Assembly: GCA_905250025.1 (NCBI GenBank)
Contig: CAJNOJ010000225.1
Location: forward strand, 1 to 64,000
DNA: 64,000 nt
Source of the DNA: Adineta ricciae
Taxonomy: Eukaryota > Rotifera > Eurotatoria > Adinetida > Adinetidae
Reading direction: 5' to 3'
The position numbers and the translations under genes were made by a program. Each line of letters begins with the position of its first letter. Position 1 is the first letter of the stretch. A model generated the notes under the pieces. It did no database searches, had not been told where the DNA came from, and was given only the letters and a program-made list of their open reading frames with translations. Positions 21,313-30,474 of the stretch are shown here, piece by piece.

Positions 21313-24102
21313 CTAAATATAGACCTTTAAAATATCTTCAAGGATCCGTAGATTTTCTTCGTATTCTTGCAAATCAGGATGATCGGGCGGTAATGACTTT
21401 CTTGCAGTATCCAATGCTTCTTGGTAGAAAGGTAACGCTTTTGAATATTCTCCTATATCGGTAAGTAAAGAACCAATAGTGTTTAGTTTTGTTGCTAAAT
21501 CAGGATGATTGGCGGGAAGGACAGTTCGACTGATTTCGAGATATTTCTCATAGAATTCTAGCGCTTTTGAAAAGTTTTTCATGTTATCGTATAAATCGCC
21601 AAGATTGTTGTACAGAACAGCCAAATCAGGATGATTCGATGGAAGAGATTGCTTATACACATCCAACGCTTTTTCATAGTATTCTAAAGCTTTCGAATAA
21701 TTACCTGTTCTTTCATGAATAGTTCCAATGTTGCTGTATGTACTACCGATACTTGGATGATGTGAAGGTAACGTTTCTTTCTTGATATCTAAAGCTTGAT
21801 AATAGCACTCTAATGCTTTTGGATAATCGTCCATTATATCATACATAGATCCAATGTTGTTGAGACTAATAGCCAATTCCGGATGATTCGATGGAAGAGT
21901 TTTCTTGTAAATTTCGAAAGCTTTTTGATAATATTCTAACGCTTTCGTATACTCGCCGATGTTGTCATAGGCCGAGCCCATGTTATTGTACGTTTGTGCA
22001 AAACTAGGATGATCGTGAGGAAGTAATCGCTGACGAATTGCAAGAGATTTCTCAAAAAATTCCAGCGCTTTCGAATATTCACGTAATCGATCGTAAGCCG
22101 CTCCCATGTTCCCGTAGACACTTGCTAAATCAGGATGATTATGGTTGGGATATACTTTGTAACAGATATCACGAGCTTTTTCGTAGTACTTCAGTGCTTC
22201 ACTGTAGTTCCCCATAGTGTCGAAGAGCGTAGCGATATTATTGTAAGTTGCAAAACGTTCGTGATGGTTTGGCAGAAGCGATTTTTCTTGAATTGCTAGC
22301 GTTTTCTGGTAAAATTCTAATGCGTTTGTAAGTTTTCCTGCTTTTTCATATATGATAGCAATATTTCGATGGATCACAGCTAGACTTGGATGATTTGATG
22401 GTAAAACTTTTTGTCTGATCTTCAATGACTTTTCATAAAATTCCAAAGCTTTTGAATTATCCTCCAATGAATTATACACTGTACCGATATTGTTATAGAG
22501 TGTTCCCAATGCAGGCTCATCGGGAGGAAGAGTTCTGTGATAAATTTCTGAAGTCTTCTCGTACATCGAGAGAGCTTTATAATAGTCTCCAAGTTTATAA
22601 AACACTCCACCAATATTGCTGTAACTAGAAGCCAAAGCAATATCACCTTCCGAAAACGTTTTAAGGTGCAATTCAACTGCTTCCTGATAGAGATTAAGAG
22701 CTTCCGTATAATTACCTGTACCATTTGATATCATACCCAACTGATGGTAGCAATTCGCCAATCCTTCATAATTATCGCTCGATAGTGAGCCCATCAACGT
22801 TAAATACACTTCCTTAGCTTCACTGAAATGTCCCACTTGGATGAGCAGTTGTCCCAACCGACTCCATCCTGTACTTCCTGCTGTCTCTTTTTCGAGCTGT
22901 TCTCCGAGTACTTGCAGGTCGCGATCTTCGTCATTCGTTAACACGAGTTTCACTCGCCAAAGAACATCGTCCACCTGCTCCATACTTTCAATTCGAAACA
23001 CACTGTGCATCGAAAACAACACTTCACCCTCGGAATCCTCATAGTAACTCATACTGCTCACCAGAGCAAACGGCGTCGACTTCACCGCTTGATTAATCTT
23101 CATTACGAACAGCACAGGAACTGTATCCGGATCCTGTGGAGGTATCGGACAGAACGTGAGAGCTGTTTCTCTTTCTACACTCGTTGACGTAAATGCATTG
23201 AACGACAACAGACCACCCACACTTTTACGAATATTCTCGAACTCACTTTTCACGACGCCCTGTCCTCGATATAACACTCCAGGACTCCAAACTGCAGACT
23301 GAAATGTATAGAGTTCGTTGAGTTGTTGATGCAGATCGTACAAAAAGAAGCTCATTTTGATGATGATTTTACTGTCCATGAGTCGAAGAGCTTGATTGAG
23401 CATTTGGAAAAGAAAACAGCCTCTTGTGTACCACCGAATCGCTGAGTCAGGCTTATAGTTTTGTTCGAATTCGTCAACAATGCTTAGTTGGACTGGCTCA
23501 GTTTGATATTGCTCACGCAGAAACTGAACAAATCGTTCTTTTGTGTGTAGATGACGATCGATATCGAACAAGATTTGTTTGAGCAATCGAGAATACATGA
23601 ATAATGGCTCCAGTTCATTGAGATCGTATTTTGAACAGTCGGCGGGTGAGATGACACTGATTGGAACTGAGTCATGATCATATTGTTTTGTTTTTTGATT
23701 GATCGATTGACAGATGTTAGCAATGGTACGAAAATATCCTTTCAATTTAGGTGTAACGTCGTTGAGTTGTTGAGAAGGTGGTATAGTATCATTGCAGAGA
23801 ACATAAATGGAATAGATTTGAGGTATGTCGTGAACGAGAGGGATGAGCTGTTGTGCGAGTGGATATTGTAGTATGATGAATACTTTGGTATGTTGTAAAT
23901 CTGTGCAAAAATCGATGCATTGGTCAGAATCGTTGTGTAGCTCGACGGTATCTATTATTTTTGATGTTTGTGTGAGTAAATATTTATATTCATCGTTATC
24001 TACATTCATATTCGGATCCAACCAGAGAAGAGCAATATTTCGAAGAACACGACGGCATCGAATAGGTCGTACAATTCTGGTTTCATCCTCTATGCAATTC
24101 AT
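21313..24102 (-). CDS. ADP-ribosyltransferase-TPR protein, long form
   Basis: Single-exon minus-strand frame, 929 aa from the chosen ATG at 24102. The frame is open to 24219, but the added 39 residues are not shared with the relative at 2426, where the family block begins soon after the start (here NIALLWLDPNMN). The ART domain keeps the triad: VLYRGQG, NAFTSTS and EDSEGEVLFSMH. About twelve TPRs follow, eleven of the 42-aa kinesin-light-chain type. Unlike the gene at 2426, these repeats differ clearly from each other, so they are older. Inferred role: NAD+-dependent ADP-ribosylation with partner choice by the TPR tail. The target is unknown. Confidence 0.85.
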   Translation of the reverse strand: MNCIEDETRIVRPIRCRRVLRNIALLWLDPNMNVDNDEYKYLLTQTSKIIDTVELHNDSDQCIDFCTDLQHTKVFIILQYPLAQQLIPLVHDIPQIYSIYVLCNDTIPPSQQLNDVTPKLKGYFRTIANICQSINQKTKQYDHDSVPISVISPADCSKYDLNELEPLFMYSRLLKQILFDIDRHLHTKERFVQFLREQYQTEPVQLSIVDEFEQNYKPDSAIRWYTRGCFLFQMLNQALRLMDSKIIIKMSFFLYDLHQQLNELYTFQSAVWSPGVLYRGQGVVKSEFENIRKSVGGLLSFNAFTSTSVERETALTFCPIPPQDPDTVPVLFVMKINQAVKSTPFALVSSMSYYEDSEGEVLFSMHSVFRIESMEQVDDVLWRVKLVLTNDEDRDLQVLGEQLEKETAGSTGWSRLGQLLIQVGHFSEAKEVYLTLMGSLSSDNYEGLANCYHQLGMISNGTGNYTEALNLYQEAVELHLKTFSEGDIALASSYSNIGGVFYKLGDYYKALSMYEKTSEIYHRTLPPDEPALGTLYNNIGTVYNSLEDNSKALEFYEKSLKIRQKVLPSNHPSLAVIHRNIAIIYEKAGKLTNALEFYQKTLAIQEKSLLPNHHERFATYNNIATLFDTMGNYSEALKYYEKARDICYKVYPNHNHPDLASVYGNMGAAYDRLREYSKALEFFEKSLAIRQRLLPHDHPSFAQTYNNMGSAYDNIGEYTKALEYYQKAFEIYKKTLPSNHPELAISLNNIGSMYDIMDDYPKALECYYQALDIKKETLPSHHPSIGSTYSNIGTIHERTGNYSKALEYYEKALDVYKQSLPSNHPDLAVLYNNLGDLYDNMKNFSKALEFYEKYLEISRTVLPANHPDLATKLNTIGSLLTDIGEYSKALPFYQEALDTARKSLPPDHPDLQEYEENLRILEDILKVYI

Positions 24103-24586
24103 TCGTAAAACTTTCTGCGTCTGATGAATGCAAAAAAGCGAAACCAATGCAAAGTTTACAGCTAATCTACAGGAAAGAAAAACGAATGCTTTTTTTTCGT
24201 CTTCCTTTTCTGATACCATAAAAAAACTTTTTGAAGGAGAGAACAGATCAACCGTCGTAGTTAGTAAGTTGGAAAAAGCCTACTGTTGTCGAAGCCATTC
24301 TGCTCTTACTCTCAGACATCATATTTCGTTTAGAACAATATGTGTAATAGAAAAATTGATGACATTGTCAGAATTTCATTTTTTCCATTGCCTGTTCTAT
24401 TCTGGATGATTTCAATCTTTGATCAAGTTTCTTAGTATCTATTTGTTGTAACAATATAATGAGTCATGAAAAGCCGGGTTATAAAATCATGCAAAAGAAC
24501 AAATATGTATTTGAATTGGTATTGCGTTCGATTACAATCTATACGTTTTGATCTTTTTGTCAATTCAAAAATGCTGATTTTATTCC

Positions 24587-24595
24587 ATATATAAG
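24587..24595 (+). promoter_or_regulatory. TATA box of the pentapeptide-repeat gene
   Basis: CATATATAAG lies about 42-50 nt upstream of the ATG at 24636, a usual spacing for a short 5' UTR in this window. Confidence 0.4.
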
Positions 24596-24635
24596 TAATA
24601 CAAAAGTATATGCTGTCATATACCGATTTAATCCT

Positions 24636-26116
24636 ATGAAAACACCATCCAAATCTTGTCCAAAAGCATCACCTTCGAAATCGAAGGGAAGCAGCTGTTT
24701 GAAAGTAATTAAATTTCTCCTTGCAGCTTTTCCTTCGGTTGTTTTTGGGGTATTTACAATCGTTTTCACGGTTCAACAACATATAACAGGTATTGAAAAT
24801 CGCAAACAAGATCAAAAGCAAGCCGATGAACAAAACATTCGTTCAACTTTCGAAAACTACATTGACGACATTTCCAATCTTTTACTTGACGAGAAATTTA
24901 ATCGTAGTAATTCCGAGCATTTGTTGCATATCCGTGTGAAAACCTTGACTACTCTTCGTCATGTTGACATTAATCGAAAACGAGATATAATCTTATTTCT
25001 TTATGAAAGTCGACTGTTACGAAATGATGTTCCGTGTAATGAACGACTCTCGTTACAAGATGCTGATTTAGACAAACTAACATTCCAAGGTTCATCGTCG
25101 AATCCTATTCAACTTGACAATCTATACTTACCGGGAGTTTATCTATCGAACGCAGTTTTTCATTGGTGTATATTAGACTACGCTGTTTTCGATAATAGTT
25201 CGATGGCAAATGTTAGATTTATCAATTCAAGTATTTCTCATGTGACTTTTCGAAGGATTTACGCTCCTGATGCAATCATGGGAGATTTAGTATTTCATGA
25301 AAATGATTTCACTGGATCCATGCTTGTTCGAACATCGTTTGTCGGTGGAACTGATTGGAAAGAAGAAGTTGATTTAACAAATACGGATTTGCTTGATAGT
25401 CGCGGCAATCACGGACAATTAATTAATTGGAATTCTGTTCCGGAAAATGTATTAATTCTTGTAAATGCACGGTTACCAAATGGATCTTTCCATCAGATCA
25501 ATTCAACCGAATTAATCAGCGATGGTGGAGCTGAATTAGGTGTAAGTCTGTTCTTATGATATCAAAGAAAATAATTCACTGAAAATTTACTTTAAAGTGT
25601 CAGATAAATCTAACTGAGAACACATGGAAACATGGACCGTACGGTTCAAAGATAATACTATCGCCTATATCAACCCATCCTTCAATATCAATTTCATCTT
25701 CTAATGAAAACTGTTATTTTCTCGCTGATTCGCTTAATGCATCGTCGTTAAGTCAATTAATCGATGTACATTCATTCTCCGTGTTAATTCATAGCGAACA
25801 GGCTCGATATAATATGTCGGCGTATCTGACTTGTTCACAGGACAAATCAAGCGAAGCGTGGATCAAATTAGTTTCTCTGAAAAACAATTATCTATGGATA
25901 GATTCACATAAAGGTAAACAATTGTGAAGAGATTATTTGTGAAAGAAAAGTTAGATATTTTTAGTTCACACGAATCAAGTAAAACCACGAAATATATTTG
26001 CAACAACTGGGAATATACCAAGATATACTCGATTTATTCGAGTTGAACTTCATGCGTATATCAGAGAGAGTTATGCACATTGTGTTTTTGATAATCTTCG
26101 GTTGAGAATATTTTGA
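24636..26116 (+). CDS. Membrane-anchored pentapeptide-repeat protein
   Basis: Three exons join in phase: 24636-25541, 25598-25913 and 25965-26116, giving 457 aa. Order: a basic Ser/Lys-rich N-terminus; one membrane segment (aa about 25-48, KFLLAAFPSVVFGVFTIVF); a helical linker with RSTFENYIDDISNLLLDE; a run of pentapeptide repeats (aa about 145-235, units such as LDNLY, LSNAV, FDNSS); and a C-terminal beta-rich domain ending VFDNLRLRIF, which recalls galactose-binding-like folds. Pentapeptide repeats form a right-handed beta helix used for binding. Function is not known. The segment from 25829 on recurs after the N at 28668 as a truncated copy. Confidence 0.75.
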
Positions 26117-26162
26117 ATTAAAGATTTTATTCGAGAAGAAAATATCGTTATGAAACTATTTT

Positions 26163-26824
26163 CTATGAGTCGTCTGGTCCGTCGTCACTGTCATGAATGC
26201 TCTCTTCGGAAGCTTCGGCGACTGATTTGATATTTTCTAAAAAATAATCTGTCAAGATGAAAAGTCGAGAGATTGAAAACAAAACTTACCTATGTGTTCG
26301 ACTTTGTTGACCTGCTTCTTTTTCATGGGAATTTCATCTGAATGAGGTTTTTGTCGTGATTTCGAATTCTCTCTAACCAATTTTCGAGTTGGACTATGAT
26401 TTCCAGTTGCCTTTTGTGTTGTCGGTTTTCCTTGCACATTTAAATGATCAATGGTAGGTTTACGTTCTGGACTCTGACTATCGACTTTTCTACTTGTTGC
26501 CTTTTTCACTTGAACATTAGAATTGTCAACTGTCATCGATTTTTGAAGTTTACCAAGATTCTTAACCTTGATTTGTGTAGCTGAATGATCAGGTATAGAT
26601 TTACGACGTGAACGAACATTGTCGGCTACTTTTTTCTGTTTATCCGTGTTTCCCATATCTTCAGGAGATTTTTCTGAAGCTATGATAAAAAGACAAAGTC
26701 GTTTTAGGGGTCTGTCGATCGAAAACAAACCTGCATGAGATTTATGACGAATTGGAGATTGTTTGTGAGTAACAGTTTTGTTTTTATGCTCCTTCTTAGA
26801 AGCGTTTGTGTCTGGAGAAGACAT
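26163..26824 (-). CDS. Basic, SP-motif-rich disordered protein, 185 aa
   Basis: Three minus-strand exons: 26731-26824, 26290-26679 and 26163-26236, all with GT-AG borders and matching phase. The protein is Lys/Ser/Thr-rich and low in hydrophobics, with repeated Ser-Pro near basic residues (QSPIRHKS, NHSPTRKL, SQSPERKP), and ends in an acidic tail (SEESIHDSDDG). That suggests a disordered, possibly nucleic-acid-binding or phospho-regulated protein, but I do not recognise the family. TATATATAG on the minus strand at about 26862-26871 sits some 40 nt upstream of the ATG. A close copy lies at 29003-29661. Confidence 0.6.
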
Positions 26825-26871
26825 TGCCGAAGATGCAATTCAGTGCAAGTAAGTCGTTACTCTATATATAC

Positions 26872-27761
26872 GAGAAAAAAAGAAATGCGAAGTTGTAGTA
26901 TGCGATTAGAGGTCTCTTATTGAATGAAATGCGTCATTTTAACAAAGGTTCGTGGGTTTAATTTGGAGAAAAGGAAGAAAAGTAAATCCGCAATTATCGA
27001 TTTTTTTCTCTCTTTGTTTTATTAAATACTGTTTAATTATGTATCTGGGTTATTTATCGGAAATAAGTCGCATCATGAAAAGAAAGGAGAAAAGAAACTT
27101 TTCTTTTAGTTATACTCTAAAAGCAAAATTACTTCATACAGTCCATGAACGTAAGTAACAAAAAAATAGAGTTAAATAAAAGCAAACATATATAGCTGAG
27201 AGTCGACTTTCGATTCACTTCGACAGAGAACATTTGTATTCGATAATTGCCTGAATCGTATATACTTCAATTATCCGATGTTTGGATGTTTCAGTTAAGT
27301 AGAGAATCCCATTGGTATCCATGTACATCAGATTAGATCGAATGTCCTCTCGATCGAAATCAGTTCGATGGAGAATTTTTGTCTGCTTGTACCGAAAATG
27401 GTTCCATCTCAATTGAATTTCTCAGTTTCAACATTGACTCAAAAATTATCTTATCCGCTCACGGCATTCTCCATGGATTAATTGGACTTTCACTTTTGTT
27501 TTGATCAAATTTTGATGACCATATTGACAGATATTATTTTCAAACTTATGCATCCAACTGAGTATTTGTTATACAATCTGCGTTTACCGAATAGAATATT
27601 GGCTTTGAAAAAGCCCTACCATGTATGAAAATTGTGCATTCACACTCTTATCTAACGAAAAGCTTTCAACATGAACGAGAGTATTGCAAAAATTTTGTGT
27701 AATTACTATTATTCTGTTTTTCTTTTCATCATTCTCAGCATTTCACTCACGTGGAGAATAG
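26872..27761. other. Intergenic between basic protein and TIR gene
   Basis: No gene recognised. Present again, with small indels, at about 29710-30474. An ATG at 27671 (MNESIAK) followed by a possible GT...AG could be a first exon of the TIR gene, but I could not fix the phase. Confidence 0.35.
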
Positions 27762-28667
27762 AACGGGAAAGACATATTTGAAAAAATCTCTCTCGAAGAA
27801 TTACTTGCTGTTGTGCAACACAAGATGAATGTAGTTGATGGTGCGATAATTGATCAAGAATGTGCTTCACTTCTCAAACAATCTGATATCAATCAACTAA
27901 ATCAATTTCTTGATGTTGTTACGATTCAACTAACGAAATCTTCATCAATGACAAGCGACTACAATCTCATCAACAAAATCGTTTTAACTTTGATTACCGT
28001 TGATACTAAACAACTATTTAAACAGCGTCAACTTATTCAACATCAACTCTTGGTTATTCTTCGAGATTATTTAGTTAAACTATTATTCGAACAGGATCAA
28101 ATTGCCTTAGTTAATAACTTATCAATTTTTTTCCATGATATTTGTTCTTCTACTCTTGTGGGTAATGGGATTGATAAACTCATGATTTATACACCTTTGG
28201 TAAACAAAATCTGCGTATTCTTTAATGAGATCGAAAACTATGCTCGAGAAAGTCAACAAATTGAAATAATCAATCGTTTAATGCTGATTTATCAAAACAT
28301 GCAAATGACTCGTTTGGATACACGAGATGACTCAACTTTAGAAGTTTTATTTCTGAATATTTCTACATGTTTTTCTTCAAAGTTTTTTCTTCAAGCCCTT
28401 CAAGCTTTATCAACAAATCTACCAAATTTGAACAGTCTTCTCTTCGACACATCTGTCGAATTTCTGTATTGGCAACCTTATGAAGATAGTCTGTCACGAA
28501 AAAACAGTCTATTTACCATTTACAAGGTATTGGTAGGTACAACTGCCGATTTACTATCATCTCCACCACCGATTGAACCCATTGTGCGACTTGCTCGTCT
28601 ACTTGCCTTGTTGGTTATGGTTACTGATGGCACAGTTGATGATAAAGATTATTATAATCTTATTGAT
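27762..28667 (+). pseudogene. 5' copy of the ARM-TIR-SAM gene, cut at an N
   Basis: After a possible acceptor AG at 27760-27761 the frame reads NGKDIFEKISLEELLAVVQ and continues as the same helical-repeat region found at 30475. Only about 300 codons are present before the N at 28668, where the sequence jumps back to the end of the pentapeptide gene. It differs from the second copy by scattered substitutions (for example DDST versus GDGST), so it is an allele or homologous copy and not a repeated read. No TIR domain is present here because the contig ends. Confidence 0.7.
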
Positions 28668-28668
28668 N
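28668..28668. other. Single-N assembly join
   Basis: The sequence after it restarts at the equivalent of 25829, giving a 2.7-2.8 kb repeat of the locus. Confidence 0.9.
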
Positions 28669-28956
28669 ACTTGTTCACAGGACAAATCAAGCGAAGCGTG
28701 GATTAAATTAGCTTTTCTGAAAAACAATTATCTATGGATAGATTCACATAAAGGTAAACAATTGTGAAGAGATTATTTGTGAAAGAAAAGTTAGATATTT
28801 TTAGTTCACACGAATCAAGTAAAACCACGAAATATATTTGCGACAACTGGGAATATACCAAGTTATACTCGATTTATTCGAGTTGAACTTCATGCGTATA
28901 TCGGAGAGAGTTATGCACGTTGTGTTTTTGATAATCTTCGGTTGAGAATATTTTGA
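28669..28956 (+). pseudogene. 3' copy of the pentapeptide-repeat gene
   Basis: It begins in the middle of the second coding exon (TCSQDKSSEAW), keeps the same last intron and ends at the equivalent stop at 28954-28956. It differs from 25829-26116 at several positions. It starts directly after the N at 28668, so it is a contig end, not a separate gene. Confidence 0.8.
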
Positions 28957-29002
28957 ATTAAAGGTTTTATTCGAGAAAAAAATATCGTTATAAAACTATT
29001 TT

Positions 29003-29661
29003 CTATGCGTCGTCTTGTTCATCGTCACCGTCATGAATGTTCTCTTCGGAAGCTTTGGTGACTGATTTGATATTTTCTAAAAAATAATCTGTTAAGATGA
29101 AAAGTCGGGAGATTGAAAACAAAACTTACCTATGTGTTCGACTTTGTTGACCTGCTTCTTTTTCGTGGGAATTTCATCTGAATGAGGTTTTTGTCGTGAT
29201 TTCGAATTCTCTCTAACCAATTTTCGAGTTGGACTATGATTTCCAGTTGCCTTGTGTGTTGTCGGTTTTCCTTGCACATTTAAATGATCAATGGCAGGTT
29301 TACGTCGTGGACTCAGACTATCAGCTTTTCCACTTGTTGCTTTTTTCACTTGCATATTGGAATTGTCAACTGTCATCGATTTTTTAAGTTTACTAAGATT
29401 TTTAACTTTCGCCTGTGTCGGTGAAGAATCATTTATGAATTGACGACGAGGACGAACGTTGTCGACCACTTTTGTCTGTTTATCCGTATTTTCCGTACTT
29501 TCCGGAGACTTTACGGTAGCTGCAAGAAAAGGGGAAGTCCTTTTAAGATAGTCGGACGAGAACAAACCTGTTTGCGATTTCTGACGAATTGGAGATTGTT
29601 TGTGAGTAACAGTTTTGTTTTTATGCTCCTTCTTAGAAGTGTTTGTGTCTAGAGAAGACAT
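29003..29661 (-). CDS. Second copy of the basic SP-motif protein
   Basis: Same three-exon layout as the gene at 26163-26824, with the same intron borders and an open frame. It differs by many replacements (for example LFSSDYLKR in the first intron region, SSPTQAKVKNL and RRQFINDSS in exon 2), more than the flanking DNA would suggest. Family unknown. Likely the allelic or homologous copy brought in by the join at 28668. Confidence 0.6.
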
Positions 29662-30474
29662 TGTCGAAGATGTACTTCAGTGCAAGTAAGTCATTACTCT
29701 ATATATACGAGAAAAAAAGAAATGCGAAGTTGTAGTATGCGATTAGAGGTCGCTTATTGAATGAAATGCGTCATTTTAATAACGGTTCGTCGGTTTAATT
29801 TGGAGAAAAGGAAGAAAAGTAAATCCGCAATTATCGATTTTTTTCTCTTTGTTTTATGAAATACTGTTTAATTATCTGCGTTATTTATCGGAAATAAGTC
29901 GCATCATGGAAAGAAAGGAGAAGATGAACTTTTCTTTCAGTTATACTCTAAAAGTAAAATTACTTCATACACAGTCCATGAAGTAAGTAACAAAAAAATA
30001 GAGTTAAATAAAAGCAAACTTGTGTAGCTGAGAGTCGACTTTCAGTTCGCTTCAACAGAGGAACGTTTGTATTCGATAATTGCCTGAATCGTATATACTT
30101 CAATTATCCGATGTTTGAATGTTTCAGCTAAGTAGAGAATCCCATTGGTATCCATGTACATCGGATTAGATTGAATATCCGCTCACGGCATTCTCCATGG
30201 ATTAATTGGACTTTCATTCTTGTTTTGATGACTATATTAACAGATATTATTTTCAAACTTGTGCATCCGACTGAGTATTTGTTATACAATCTGTGTTTAC
30301 CGAATAGAACATTGGCTTTGAAAAAGCCCTACCATGTATGAAAATTGTGCATTCACATTCTTATCTAACGAAAAGCTTTCAACATGAACGAAAGTATTGC
30401 AAAAGTTTTGTGTAATTACTATTATTCTGTTTTTCTTTTCATCATTCTCAGCATTTCACTCACGTGGAGAATAG

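Noticed and set aside
24103-24219. 39-residue extension of the second ART gene
   Set aside because: It is not shared with the relative; the family block starts soon after the ATG at 24102.
22425-24409. Several plus-strand frames opposite the second ART gene
   Set aside because: They are antisense shadows of a long, domain-supported minus-strand frame.
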